Shown here in pieces: positions 45,701 to 57,869 of a stretch of DNA of 64,000 nucleotides. Source of the DNA: Sabellastarte sp. h YS-2021 (taxonomy: Eukaryota > Annelida > Polychaeta > Sabellida > Sabellidae). The position numbers and the translations under genes are program-made. Position 1 is the stretch's first letter, and each line of letters starts with the position of its first letter. The notes under the pieces were generated by a model, which was given only the letters and a program-made list of their open reading frames with translations, ran no database searches and was not told the origin of the DNA. The stretch spans positions 26,540,614-26,604,613 of the forward strand of contig OZ024930.1 in assembly GCA_964017235.1 (NCBI GenBank). The letters run 5' to 3'.

Positions 45701-48700
45701 AAGTTTTTTGCAATAATCATATTAAGGTAGAATTAATTTCTTTTGTCAGCTTTTTATAATGCTCAACTATGACAGGACATTCAGAAGGATTGGGAGGGCA
45801 TGGGTAAAATCAGATCTCCCCCTGACATGCAATAAATCCATTATTAAGGAAAAGAAAGCATTTTTACTAGTTAGTTCACGTCCCCTCCAACTCCCTCCAT
45901 TCTCAGAGGGAAAGTTTATTATGGACACACAGTTCCAACATTGCAGCTTGTTTTTATTGGATGTTATGGCCAATTCTGATTGATCATCAATATCAAACCA
46001 TTATTCTGTCATATGTGTCAAATCTGATTGCGGGTTACATCATCAAATAGCCTGCATAAAATTATGAAAGGTTATAGAAATATTACTTGTGTCTCTAGTA
46101 ACATGGTAACTCGGCAAAACTCAACACAAAATTCATTATTTCACTTGTTCTGAGGAAATAAATTTTTTTTTGAATAGAATATTCACAGGCAGAATGTACA
46201 TGAATATAATTTCTATTGTTTCAAATATGACTGTACATCATTATTATCGGAGTTCTCTAAATTGGCAAGAAAACCAGTTCACTTATAAATTTCAAAGGCA
46301 TTCTTTTTTTTCTTTTACCATATAATTTGTTACACTGGTAATGTACTTCCTGTTTGTGCTGATTTAAGGTGTGTGCTGCATTATTTCACAAAAATTTAGT
46401 TACTACATTTCATTTAGAAATTCAAAACTGAAAAAATCTGGCTTTATTCTATTGTTTAGAAATATACCGGAAGTATTGGACTTGTCAGGGACAAATGTCA
46501 ATATCACTTATTTTCCCTTGATGTTAGTAATGCAATGAAATCGTTTAGAAATTTGGGTTTGATGATGTTAGATATCTCTGCAAGCTAAAAGACTTTGATC
46601 TAGCTTAACCACCGAACCAAGGTTTTCAAAACTGGCAAATAATACAGAAATCTAACAAACTCTCATTAGTTTGTTGAAAATGTGTTAAAAATATAGTATC
46701 CATAGATAGTTTTGGAAAATTTCACCATATTTTCAATAAACCACAAATAATATAGATGAACAAAAACAGCGACCTTTGTGAATTCTGGTGATTTCTAAAC
46801 ATTTTGTGGAGAACATATTTTAGACATTTGAACCTATCTTTGTTTTGAGGGCAGTCAAAGAGGAATTATAGAACTTCTACACACATTGTTGCAGCATTAG
46901 AGATTAGACGATGTTAAACTCAATGTAAATGACAACTAAATAAATAGGATAAATGGTTGAGCTTCCTTATGAATAAAAGATAAAATACCCTGGCTTACTT
47001 ATTGAACTTATTTTTGTACAACTGATAACTTACCACACTTGAACTGTTGGACCTCCATCAGACTGACCCCTCGGAGGAGCTGAGGGTGGGCACATTTCAC
47101 CGACACTGAGCCCTGGAAGCCTGTCTCACGCAACCAGTGGGCGAACCACTCCATCTTACAGTCACACAGCAAGGCAGAGGTGTTCAGGCTCCTGTAACCA
47201 ACAGAATCTGATTGACACAGGTGTTCAAACAGAGGTTCATCAGCCACAAAAATCAAGACTAAGCTGACAAAGGCGAGCAACGTCACGTAAACCAACATAC
47301 AGACTTACTCAAGTTCTGACTCCTGCCTCCAGTAACATAATTTGTAAAATCTGATATGTACTGCCTCGAATGGCAAAACCATTACCATGTAGTAAAGATT
47401 GGAAACATGGTGTTGTATTCTATTACAAGAGATTTAAACCAATCTCATGACAATGTTTTATCAGAGATATCTCATTATTAAACCAAAAATGTACATATCC
47501 AAAATCTGGTTTATCCAAAAAACAAATAAGATGGTACTCTTGAGTCCAAAAGCATACTTCTATGGGCATGTACATGTGTTGAAGCTCAATATACATCTGT
47601 AAATATATATAAACTGAAGCTTAATTTACAGATCAGTTAAAATTCTAAAGATCTGTTAAATCTAATTAACCTGTGAATATAGAGTAAACGAAACACATAA
47701 TGTCTCAGCTTAAGTTACAAAATTCATTTTCCCAAGACATGAAACTACGCTACTTCAAGGGGAATAAATGTTCTTTTTACATCAATTACATCTTGTATAT
47801 GGATAACAATTTTCATATTGAACAACAGATGACCAAGTCCAGGTATCTTAATTTTTTTTAACTTATTCTACTAGTAATAAAGATATTCTCTAGCTCCTTG
47901 AGATGCAGCTAGTAATAGACTTTGCTTCTGTTTTCAATTCAAAAACTGGGAGACTGATGCTTGAAATCAGACTTGAACCATTCAAGGTGTGGGGTGGCTG
48001 GATTTAGCAGGTTAGTCGTCAGTTAGCCTTCTCAGTGGACATGAAGTCCCATTTCTGGTAGTAGAAACTAAGCGCTGTTAAATTATTTACATCTCAACTT
48101 GCAGCACTGTTTCTGTAAATATGTTTCTTAGACTTGCTAGTGCTGACATTAAGCCCTATAACTAGTGTTGGTATTGAATAATAACATATATATTGATATC
48201 AAACCATATCTTTGCCTTCCATATCAATCAATATTTAAATATCCGGTCATAAGATGTTTACCAAGAGTTAGTTTTCAAACTCTTTCGCAAGTTTTAGTAG
48301 TTTCCCGAAACGTAAACACCTATGGAGTTTCCGCTTTAGTGGTAAGTGAAAGTTGACAAAAATGATATGAATAGCAATATATTTGAAAATTTTGTACTTT
48401 ATTAGAATGGAAAACAGCATAGTTGCATCTTATTATGTGAAAGATTCTCATACTGATATTGGGCCCTACATTATAGATATCAGCTTACTTGGTATGGATC
48501 GATAAATATTCCACTATCGATAAACAATACCAGCACTACCTATAACCCTGAGTAGATTACTCTTTATAATAAGACAGCCTGTACTCACAAGTTCTGTAGC
48601 TCCTTGAGATTCAGGAAGGCGTTGTTTTGTAGGGAGCTGATCTCATTATGACCTAATTCAAGCTGTCTCAGCTGTTCTAAGCCTTCAAAAGACTGGGCTG

Positions 48701-51700
48701 TCAGGGACTTGATATGGTTCCACTCCAATGACAGTCGGCGTAGTGATACCAGCCCATCAAATGGACCGTGCATGTCCTCGATAGTCCATGAGATCTGGTT
48801 ACTGTTTAGTTCACTGAAAAATACACAATGGGTTTCTTGTAATTTATATATACACAAGACTATGTATGAATAGGACCTCGAATAAATACTATTAAATACC
48901 GGAATTGATTCTAGTTATGGATAACTTTAACCTGCAAAAAGTACAGTATTTTCCTGTTGCGAGTTCAAAACTGGTTCTGCATACATCTAACCCAAATTTC
49001 TATGTATGTTACTTGTACAGAAGTTACTACATACAAGTTCAACTTATGTGGTACTCTCTTTCTCCTGGCTTGTTATTTATCTTAATTTTATTAAAATTAT
49101 CTCACTGAATTTCTATCCCAGACTAGAAATAAAAAGGGGGTTTTACGTGTGATGTTATTTCTATGCAACTAGATTTAATATACTTTATTTGATCAGAAAA
49201 AAATATTACTGATTAGTGTCTTATGATATATATAATGTGTACAAATGTAATGTGCAATATAAAACAAATTTATAACACTAACACTGACTCAAGTTACAAA
49301 AATATGACTCAAATCACTAGTGATACCTTAATAGGGTTTTGTTTATTATGTATGAAATGAAGGTAGTAACATCAGTTCATGACAGAGTAAAGGAAAATTT
49401 GATAAAAATAAAAACACAATTCATAAGGACTCTACACACAACCTGTATACATCAATCTGGGCGGTTGATGTAATTAGATCAGGGAAATAGGATCTTTGTA
49501 CACTAGTGGCAGCATACAATTGCACCATGTATCAGAATACATAAAAGTGGCTTTATGAACAGACTTCCCCCTTCACCCCCCCCCCACCCCCCCACACCCC
49601 CCTGATTCTGCACAAACACAACATTTTCTTTTGTTATACATACTTCTCATCTGAATGAATGGAGTTTCCTTGCCATTCTTAGTAAAAATTTTCAGTGACA
49701 ACTCTTGACAATTGTAAATGAACTAAAACTGTTAAATATTTTACATTAGATACCGACAGCGAGTTTATAAGATACACGTCTAATAATTTACAAACCAGTT
49801 TGCACTTTAGTTCTGGTTCAATGATAAATTTAGTGATAAGTGATTGGATATAATAAGATATAATAAATCACAGGACAGTGTTCCATCTAATAAATGTAAC
49901 AGTCTTAATGTCCCCGGTCTTGACTATTTGTTCAGTATCACTTTAAATCTCTCCTAATCTCCCCTGGCCACCAAACATATTCCGAGATACAATAGAGATT
50001 AGGCTTTATCAAAATCTGATTCAACATTGGCTATGGAATACTACACTTTGCTAGTTTAAAAAGAGTACAAAAGTGTTCTTATTCAATACTATTTTCAAAG
50101 AGCAACATACTAATGGCACTAATTTAACAAAGTGTTTATTCAATATAGAGAAGCATGGACCTTATAATTTCAGGAAAGGTGATCTACATCAGACATTTAT
50201 CTGAACAACATATTAATGTGAACAAACACACTTTTTCGGATAAACATGCTACACATTTTGAGACTAGTTTTTGGCCCTGTTATTTGGGAAGTTTGGTCTT
50301 GAAATTCAATGCCCCCCTTTTGACCTTCATGATAATGATGGTCTGATGACTGGATCAAGTAACGCTATCAAACTCTATCATACAACCATATTTAGATTTT
50401 CTTCAGAAAAAAAATATGTTACTCTATTTATTTCAAAACTTCATTACGTGAATGAAATGTAATTTTTTTAATTTCTATTAAATGATACTGTTGATGATAT
50501 TGGAGATAATATGAACCGATTATTTTGAATTAACATGTGACCTTGGAGAAATGACGGGTGATATTCAAAACACTCATGCAACTAGACAACGGTTAATAAA
50601 AACTGATACGTAAACTTGGGCATCATACTGTAATTACTCCTTTAATAATGTTAGGTTGTCTGTGGCATTATTTATAATTATTTTATCAAAGACATTTTCA
50701 ATTGCGGTGACTGAATTATGGAAATCGTGGAACCATTCTCAAATCTTGATTGCACTGGGGAAAGATATGTTATTAGGGTACTCAATAAAGGGTAAAGTAC
50801 TATCCAATTTCCTTTTCACTTATCTTACCAAAGGTATGAAACAAATTAAAATAATGAAAACAATTATGTTTAAAACTAGTACCTCACTCAGTACTTTATT
50901 TACCAGCATTGGTCCTATTTAAAACTTTACTTGTCACTGAGCAAACATTTGACCATCTTTATTAATTATTCTCTGATGGGGCTGTTATACCAGAATACAC
51001 CTAGCACAGCATTTTCAGGAGTTACAAATTTTGTGTAAGAATAATAATAAGAATCTATATTTTTCTTTAACAATGAAAAAGCTAAAATAACATATAACCT
51101 ACATAAACTTGTTATCATTGTACATGTACTTCAATATCAGAACAGTAATTTTACTGAGAAATTTGAAATATTTATCCATCAAATTTAAGTACAAAAATTA
51201 GGGACGTTACGACTCCAAATATTTTATGTCGACTAATCGGTAAGTACTATTCGTGTCAACACCGAATAACCGTCGAATTAAAATAACATCCAAAAATCTT
51301 AAGTTTCATATTGTAAAAAGCACTGAAAACGAAAAATATGCTAAATAAAATGAAAATATATGTATATAACCTGTAAAAATGAATAAATTTGCTGTTTTCC
51401 TGCGACTTTTGCTTCGTTTATTTCAGACAGGAAGGGGGCGATATAAGAGATATATGGTACTTCCGGCTTTACGTGAATGCATAAACATTACAGAAAACGT
51501 GGCTGTTTTCGGATTTTAACTTATTTTATGTGACAATATGGATATATTTGATGGATTCAGACTTTCTGCCATCTTTTACTACATTAAGCGATTATTCTTA
51601 CTTTAAAATATGAAACCGGAAAATATCACTATTCTAACCTTTGTCGATTATTTGGTTAGTCGTGACGTCCCTAACAAAAATTAGTTACAATTTCTTCTGT

Positions 51701-53331
51701 CAAATTTACTGCAAAATTTCAAGTTTGGTTAAGGATTCAGTTTTGTGAAAAAATGTACAAATAATATATTCCAAATTTCAACTCCCCTTTATTTTTACAA
51801 GACAAGAACAACATTTCTTTGAACAAGGGTGCAACAGTATAACATAAGGGTACAAATGGAGGTGGAGTGGGGTGGGTGGAGGGGGTGGGGGGTGTGATGT
51901 TGGAAACTGTTCTTTCGTGGTATAAAAATGGTCCACCACTTATAACACCTCTTTAACCCATAACTTCCACAGGGATTTCTTTGAGAACCATTTTGAAAAG
52001 ATGTCAGCCGTATAATGGTATCAAATAACCGTCTTTGTGAACAGAAAAGTGGGGGTAAAAATATAACTACTTGGCGTATCGAATTTAAAGTTATCAAAAA
52101 AAGTCACAGTAACTTGTAACTTCATTCAAACTTTGACAAAGTCTCTTGAAAAAGAAAATAAGTGGGATTAAGTGACAAATATAATCTTATAAACATACAG
52201 ACTATGAGGGGTGGGGGGTGGGTGCTAACAGAAGGTATTATTTTGTGTGAGAACTCAACATTTCCTCTTTGTGGTGAAAGATAAGTCACTGTGAAATACA
52301 TATATATTGAATTGTTTGCAACTGACATTCCTTCAAATCCAGTATAATAGTATTAAACTTTAACTCAGACTTCAAGAGTTTTTATACTTCAAACTGCAGG
52401 ATTACACTAACTTGTCATTAGATGCAAATATAATTCAGTGGAATTTGGGGAGCTGTTTTATTTTCAAAATAAAGGGCTCCAGCTAATAATCTAATTCAAT
52501 TTAAAACAAAGATATGTTATCAAGGTATGTAAATTGCATCAGCGTTTACAGGACTGAGTTACTTATCTTGAGCACATCACTTTAATTACTATAATACAAA
52601 ATCAAAACCTTAAAGAGATAAACATCAAACATTGTCATCAAGTTTGTTCAGAAAGATCCCTAGGCTCTCACTCCTTGCAACATGTAGGGCTACTGACGGC
52701 TTGTTCTTCTGTGACTGTTACATTCACAACCCAACTTTTACTATGGCTTTCAATGAGGGTCAAGGTAACTCGTACTTATTTATTTGCTCTGCATGGCCCA
52801 TGGTGTAAATATGGTCACAGCAAAAGTCATGGACACCCCTATTGTTCTGCTACCAGAGTTTAGTGACACAACTACTGTTGAACAACCATAGGTTAGTTTT
52901 GGCAACCATTGAAAGAAACGTTCACATTGATTTTCTCAATTAAGCCTCTTATGATCAATTAGAAGTAAAGAAAGTATGTTAGGTGATCCTAATTGCTTGG
53001 CAGTCACTAGCACTTTGGAGGTTTCATTCTGTAGCATCCACTGTCTAGGGTTTAATCTTTGCCTATTTAACTAAGGCTGCATTCTGGGACAAGGTACTAT
53101 GATATACAAAAATAAAATTCTGGAGAGGGCAATCACTATTCCAGAAATGTACACACTAAAATTTAGTAAAAGGTCTGTTTTACTTACAGAGTTTCCAGTG
53201 AATAGAGGTCGCTGAATGCCTTGTAAGCGATGTAGGAGACGCGGTTGTTGTTGAGCCATAGTGAGTGGAGGGAGGTCAGTTTGGAGAAGGTGTCAGTGTT
53301 GATGTGCTCAAGTGCATTGTGACTTAATTGT
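39046..53331 (-). CDS. LRIG: LRIG family transmembrane protein, 3' nine exons
   Basis: Nine minus-strand exons total 2,923 bp and give about 973 residues plus stop with compatible phases. In order: two LRRs, further LRRs with the [10 protein letters not shown] segment, an LRR C-terminal cap with four Cys, three Ig domains, one transmembrane helix and a tail of about 500 residues. Diagnostic LRIG matches are [19 protein letters not shown] in Ig2 and [20 protein letters not shown] in the membrane segment. LRIG proteins act at the plasma membrane as modulators of receptor tyrosine kinase and BMP signalling; that role is known for vertebrate family members and inferred here. The tail is Ser/Asn-rich, unlike vertebrate tails, and ends NPVVV, a possible class II PDZ ligand. 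Signal peptide and most LRRs are not in the recognised exons, so the gene is partial here. The exact paralog cannot be assigned; invertebrates may have a single LRIG. Confidence 0.93.
40481..40585 (-). CDS. LRIG: LRIG exon: cytoplasmic tail
   Basis: 105 bp, acceptor GATTTATAG, donor GTAAGTAT. It reads [20 protein letters not shown], then [14 protein letters not shown]. Phase matches both neighbours, which is the main evidence for this exon since it has no folded domain. Confidence 0.8.
42218..43216 (-). CDS. LRIG: LRIG exon: Ig domain 3, transmembrane helix, proximal tail
   Basis: 999 bp, acceptor ATATCTACAG, donor GTAAGTG. It starts [20 protein letters not shown], with Ig3 marks LECMAQG, EWLKND and [12 protein letters not shown] short Gly-rich stalk leads to the membrane helix [20 protein letters not shown], then the basic stop-transfer [10 protein letters not shown]. 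The cytoplasmic part is low-complexity (Ser and Asn runs) with many potential phosphosites. Confidence 0.95.
43588..43869 (-). CDS. LRIG: LRIG exon: Ig domain 2
   Basis: 282 bp, acceptor GTGTTTCCAG, donor GTAAGGC. A whole Ig domain: [60 protein letters not shown]. It is the best-conserved part of the protein in this window and is almost superimposable on vertebrate LRIG Ig2. Confidence 0.95.
44343..44499 (-). CDS. LRIG: LRIG exon: second half of Ig domain 1
   Basis: 157 bp, acceptor TTACTTACAG, donor GTGAGTTG. It reads [17 protein letters not shown], then [19 protein letters not shown], supplying the D-x-G-x-Y-x-C motif of the Ig domain. Confidence 0.92.
44699..44937. repeat. LRIG: degenerate tandem repeat copying an LRIG splice-donor region
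   Basis: About nine degenerate 20-31 bp units resemble the exon/intron junction at 44,934-44,965 (plus strand TTACCTTGGCATTGTTGATG). Two units keep a full CCAAG/GTAA donor on the minus strand: TTACCTT at 44,705-44,711 and at 44,879-44,885. The real donor has TTACCTT at 44,934-44,940. Confidence 0.75.
44938..45098 (-). CDS. LRIG: LRIG exon: first half of Ig domain 1
   Basis: 161 bp, acceptor GTGTTCACAG, donor CCAAG/GTAAGG. It reads [20 protein letters not shown], then [13 protein letters not shown] and EIHWRKDN, giving the B-strand Cys and core Trp of an I-set Ig domain and an N-glycosylation sequon (NVS). Its donor region is duplicated several times in the following intron. Confidence 0.92.
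47034..47191 (-). CDS. LRIG: LRIG exon: LRR C-terminal cap
   Basis: 158 bp, acceptor TGTTGGTTACAG, donor GTAAGTTAT. It reads [20 protein letters not shown], then VKCAHPQLL and QQFKC. The C-D-C...C...C pattern is the LRRCT disulfide cap, and NTSALLCDC closely follows the vertebrate LRIG sequence. Confidence 0.93.
48163..48538. mobile_element. hAT-type MITE C (376 bp) in an LRIG intron
   Basis: Inverted ends TAGTGTTGGTATTG and CAATACCAGCACTA, with a perfect 8-bp target duplication CCTATAAC at 48,155-48,162 and 48,539-48,546. It sits 50 bp from the splice donor of the 48,589-48,813 exon, on the intron side. No coding capacity. Confidence 0.9.
48589..48813 (-). CDS. LRIG: LRIG exon: last LRRs
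   Basis: 225 bp, acceptor GTATTTTTCAG, donor GTGAGTACA. It reads [16 protein letters not shown], then two more LRRs ending [11 protein letters not shown]. The [10 protein letters not shown] insertion in an LRR is an LRIG signature. Phases join cleanly to both neighbours. Confidence 0.93.
49570..49606. repeat. C-rich tract in an LRIG intron
   Basis: Nearly pure C runs broken by single A; the opposite strand has quadruplex potential. Comparable G-rich tracts lie at about 51,855-51,895 and 52,207-52,222. Confidence 0.85.
49607..53187 (-). other. LRIG intron sequence
   Basis: Part of the intron between the exons at 53,188 and 48,813. Apart from MITE B and G-rich tracts I see no gene or recognisable element here. 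The other LRIG introns (39,738-40,480; 40,586-42,217; 45,099-47,033; 47,192-48,588) are also free of recognised genes apart from the MITE and tandem units listed separately; a 33-bp duplication lies at about 41,887-41,952. Confidence 0.5.
51199..51673. mobile_element. hAT-type MITE B (475 bp) in an LRIG intron
   Basis: Inverted ends TAGGGACGTTACGACT and AGTCGTGACGTCCCTA, with a perfect 8-bp target duplication ACAAAAAT at 51,191-51,198 and 51,674-51,681. No coding capacity. Confidence 0.9.
53188..53331 (-). CDS. LRIG: LRIG exon: two LRRs
   Basis: 144 bp, acceptor TATATTTTACAG, donor GTAAGTAAA. It reads [18 protein letters not shown] then [20 protein letters not shown], two 24-residue LRRs, which suits a 48-residue exon. 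This is the most 5' exon I recognise. Confidence 0.92.
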
Positions 53332-54221
53332 CTGTAAAATATACAACACAAACAGCAAATATAATGCAGGTATCCATGTAAATCTGGTTCTGTATTAACA
53401 AGTGTTAACATATATATTTCTTTGTAAATTGTCAGTTCTTAGTAAAATACACAACATAAATATTATAATGCATGTTTGTAAATCTGGCACCCAAAAACAT
53501 GAATGCATGCCAAAGTGTTGTGACTCGCACTGCATGGATAAGAGTGTTCGAAATTCCTGCCTGCCAGTCAGTCTGAGACAAATCTATCAGTCCCACTGAC
53601 AGACAATGGTTCTAAAAAAAACACACACACAAAGAAACTCTGATTAATTGGGACCCAGTTTAAAGTTTATTATAACATTACCTTTTTAACCTTTACATTA
53701 TCATCATGTCCATTGACTTTAATTTAAAAGTACATTTTATCATAATGTCAGTCTTGTCAGATCACTTAAATCATTAAGTAGCAAGCATCTTGCAAATATA
53801 GATATATAATATTTTACAATTAGTATTTTCATATTGTTGGACTGGTTTAATTTCTTGTGGACAACAAGGGAGGACCTGTAAGTTACAAATTACAATGGTA
53901 CTTGACAGTTTTTGTGTGCTCAATGTCCTATTGCAGAATTATCTTGTTACACACGAACATGTTCTGAAGACTGCAACAGGTTAAATTCAATTTTTATACT
54001 CAATGGACCAATTTCTGAACAATTCCAATTAAAATCAATTAAACTGAAGGGCCTTAGACCTGCAGTTTCACCTCATTCAACGGCTTCAGATTTCCCCAAC
54101 TGCAAATAAATAGGTGTGTAATCATGCTTTTACCAGGTTCTTCTCATCACAGTTTTTGTTTATTGTTTTTTAAAACTCTTCTCAATTTGTCAACTGAAGT
54201 GTCCGGTTTTTTTTCCTTTAG

Positions 54222-54284
54222 TGGGATGTACACATTCCTGCAATGTTTACTGGTGAACTAATTGCTGTTACAAGAAGTGGCCTG
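54222..54284 (+). CDS. candidate plus-strand exon, unidentified gene
   Basis: Acceptor with a strong pyrimidine tract (GGTTTTTTTTCCTTTAG) and donor CCTG/GTGAGTGAG bound 63 bp with one open frame, WDVHIPAMFTGELIAVTRSG plus L. The frame is phase 0 at both ends and joins without a stop to the next candidate exon. I do not recognise the protein. It lies opposite the LRIG strand, upstream of the first LRIG exon found. The evidence is splice signals and frame only. Confidence 0.3.
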
Positions 54285-54864
54285 GTGAGTGAGATTAGCC
54301 ATCAGGATACAAATCCTTGACAAGTTTCCCATCTACAATAACACAGATGTTACATCTCCAACACCTAGCCCTGACCAAGACTTGGGTCTTTTCCTCACTT
54401 GATTTATTTTAGGATTAAGAATTCGATTAAAACAATGTTTTTCAATGTCTTTCGAGGTTGCTTGAAGAAGCTTCTACTTAATCAAGAATTCCAGTTAGAA
54501 AGGTAAATATCAACAGCATAGGTTCTCTGTGATTCTATTTATTTCTACATTACAGAGTTTTACCCTTGCTGTGAGTTATGCCTTTCACTGTTTAGGGTGT
54601 GCTACATTTAAGCATTCCAGTGTTTTACGGCACAGTACTTCTTCCGCATTTAACTGTTTAAATGTGCTATTTAGGCATGCTACTTTTGTTTGGGGCATTT
54701 GCTGCAAGCCTATCCACTTAAAGAAGATTATTTTAAACTTCTAAGAAAACTTTATAGGACAAGGACTTGGAAACACGTGTCCATTTTACAGTAACAAGAG
54801 TCCTGAGGAGTCTGTATATGAACCTGATGTACAACATTGATGATTACAAAGTTTTTTATTTCAG

Positions 54865-54939
54865 GACAAATCTGACGACACAGCCATAAGGCCTAACAAG
54901 TCATTTTCACTGACTGAATACATGGAAACATTCACTTAG
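54865..54939 (+). CDS. candidate plus-strand terminal exon, unidentified gene
   Basis: Acceptor AAGTTTTTTATTTCAG opens a 75-bp frame, DKSDDTAIRPNKSFSLTEYM then ETFT and TAG at 54,937-54,939. The putative intron from 54,285 is 580 bp, begins GT and ends AG, and the phase agrees. Family unknown. Chance alignment of signals remains possible. Confidence 0.28.
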   Translation, partial: DKSDDTAIRPNKSFSLTEYMETFT

Positions 54940-55774
54940 CCTGATGAAAGACCAGACACTCCGCAGAACACACGGGCAAAAAGACCTAGACGTTTTTTTG
55001 TCTCAATCAGATGGCTTCTCCAACACAGCACAGTGTCAGTGGTGATATAATTAATTGCTGTAACAAATCTGGCTAACACCTTGTTTTTGTACATTTATAA
55101 ACACAACCACACATGGCACCCAGCTGTGTTCTGATCTGGTTTTCTCTTATCTGCTGTGTGTACATCCTCCTATCTTTTTTTATTATCTCCACCTCTCTGC
55201 ATAAACTTACATGTATTCTTCTGGTATATTTCTACAGTAAAACCTCTGTCATCAGAATACATGATCATTGCTAGCAGAAATTAACTTCCAGAATTTAATA
55301 CTGTTGAACACTGAATCCCAAGGGAGCATCAAAATATTTCTCACAGAATTGTACAAAATGTGCTGAACTTCATTGGTGGATGACCCATCAATTTTTGGCA
55401 ATTAGAGGCTAAATTCACTGAAATTCGTCTGAACAAGAATTGATAATTTACCACTTGTGTGACCAGAACGAGTAAAATTAGGCATTACCCGCTTATTTTT
55501 CCATTGTACAGAACTGAAACATTTACATGGAATGTTGTCTCATGTTGGAAAGAAATCGAACTTACTGGTAATGTTATAACACATACTTTTTTTGACTTGC
55601 CACATGTTTCCAATAATGATTATGTAACTTGGTGGTAGTAATTTTTATAAAATGGCTTTTTTCCATTATTAAGTCCAAGTAAAATCCTTGATATCTTCAA
55701 CATATGCAAAAAAAAAAAAAAATTCACACTCTAATTTCTCTTTTTTCATCCTTCGTATGACGGTGAAGTATGTA

Positions 55775-55930
55775 TAAAGTTAAAGTTGGGGTTTTATTTC
55801 CCGTTCAAGAGCCAGGATCACATTGGGACAGGTCGTCAGCATTGCCACTTGTGGGACACGAACCCACAGAGGTGACAGCCTGTGATTAGATGCCAAACTT
55901 CCTAACCACTAGACCACTGAGGACCTACCT
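55775..55930 (-). mobile_element. tRNA-derived SINE
   Basis: On the minus strand the head has a consensus box A (TGGTCTAGTGG) and box B (GGTTCGTGTCC) at tRNA spacing. A body containing CCAATGTGATCCTGGCTCTT and AAATAAAACCCCAACTTTAA follows. It is the better preserved of two neighbouring copies. Confidence 0.85.
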
Positions 55931-56299
55931 GGTATGTATGAAGCACATATAATAGTGGTAATTAACTTGGAACTAATTGCAGTAACTAGACCTCATTGAC
56001 AAATACAGAAAAAAACACCTGTATCAACAAAGTTTTCTTGTCAAGGACACTCACCATACATGGGTCTGAAATGTATATTACCTATGCCTACCTAGTTCAC
56101 ACATCTTTTGACACATATACTCTTAGAAAGTCTACAGCTGAAGAGTGCACCCAAAACTCAGTACAAGAAAGTGGGTGCAAGTGAATTTCAATATTTTTTC
56201 CAAGTTTAAACTCATTATGGAGATGGAGTTAGAATGTATCAGCTACATTATGGAGGAAACAAATCACCAGAGGAAACATGTGAAGTTCAGCTCTTTTTT

Positions 56300-56455
56300 C
56301 AAAGTGAAAAAGTTAGGGTTTTACTTGCCGCTCAATAGGCAGGATTATATTGGGACAGGACCTCAGTATTGTCACTTGTGGGGTTCAAACCAACAGAGAG
56401 GAGACAGCCTGTGATTAGATGACAAACTTGCTAACCACTAGGGCACTGAGGATGT
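56300..56455 (-). mobile_element. tRNA-derived SINE, second copy of the same family
   Basis: Same orientation and organisation as 55,775-55,930, with box A CCCTAGTGG and box B GGTTTGAACCCC; more diverged in the body. Confidence 0.8.
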
Positions 56456-57179
56456 TATATTAATTTTTGTGTTATGTGACCATTTTTGAAATGTATGCGA
56501 GTTGTACAGTATAGTTTTGTTAAATGAGCCAGTAGCTTACATCAACTTCAAAACAGATATCAAATGTTCAGTTATTCTCTAAATATCACAAGTAAGCATT
56601 CAAAAGGGGATTTTATTTATTTTCAGCCTTAACAACACATATTTGAAAAGAATAAACATCTGTGCCATATTTTGGAGAAAATATGCTATATATCAAAAAC
56701 ATCTGTTATGGCTAGGAAAAAGACCGTCACTTGATTAACAACCATTGATGTTGCCAATAAACTGAGAACAGTCAAATCCGCAACAGAATAATCACAGTGA
56801 ATGTTGCCAATAAACCAAGCAAAAATACCCTCGAAACATTTACCTCAAGCTGAGTTTCTCAGGCTTTGATCTGATGCACAGATTATATAGACTAAAATGA
56901 GGATGACAAATTTGCGATTTTAAAGTGACAGTTCTTGTTTGACCAGACTCAAACGTTTTATAGCCATATTTGGGTCTTGAATAGGTTTAAAAATCTGAAC
57001 TTTAATTTACTTTGAAGTTTGAACCGTATCTTTGACAGTTAAATTCAAATCCATCACCACTAACATGAGAACCAGCTCAGCTTTTACCAAATTTGATAAT
57101 CAGTAACAGCAATGAAAAGTAAGTCTCTCCAAGTCAGAAAGATGGCAGTTTTGCATTCAAAGGACTGAATATTATGCAG

Positions 57180-57265
57180 TGGAGAAGGAGCCTAATGGTA
57201 AAACAGGAGAGTCAACTGGCTCTCGCCTCTATGGTATCGAGTTTGAATCAAGGTTATGAAAACAT
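57180..57265 (+). mobile_element. possible tRNA-like SINE head
   Basis: GAGCCTAATGGT and, at tRNA spacing, TCGAGTTTGAATCA resemble degenerate A and B boxes. No clear body or tail was resolved. Confidence 0.4.
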
Positions 57266-57869
57266 GCGAGAAACACTAACCCATTCAAATATCACCCCAG
57301 CTGTTAAATGTATGCAAAGTCCCAACTTCTGAGCTTTGTATATTAACAAAACATGCCCTGAATTATCTTCGAGTTCAATAAACTTTGGTATCAGGGTATG
57401 GTTGGATGTTGATGATTTGATATGGGTAGCTTTGGTGAGGAAAAAAAATTCATTATTAACCCCAATTAATCTAACCATCAATTCAAGTAAATTACCAGCA
57501 GATTTTTACTTATAGCCACATGTTTTGGAGCTGCAAATAATTGCCCTGAAAGAAAACTTTTGTTAAGAGGTCTTAATATACTGTAAGGGAATTCAGCTAA
57601 GTGCTAACCTCCATCACAATGGGACAAGGGATGACTTGAACCTTTGATGCACATTGAACCAACTCTTTTTAAATAGAGAAAATTGCATAATATCTATCAC
57701 TTTTATACAAAGTGAAGGATATGATTATATGAAGATAGTAATTTGTAATAATCAGAAATATATATTCGCATACCATTTCATGGAGTTAATTCAGGGCTTA
57801 ATTTTTTTTCACTTCCTTATTATTTACTGGGGTTCAACACAAATTAATTTAAATGTACCCAAAAAGTCC

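Noticed and set aside
56830-56885. Possible further LRIG exon on the minus strand (KPEKLSLR with acceptor and GTAAATG donor)
   Set aside because: Only about 51 bp, no LRR consensus spacing, and the phase does not clearly fit; LRIG LRR exons are normally multiples of about 72 bp.
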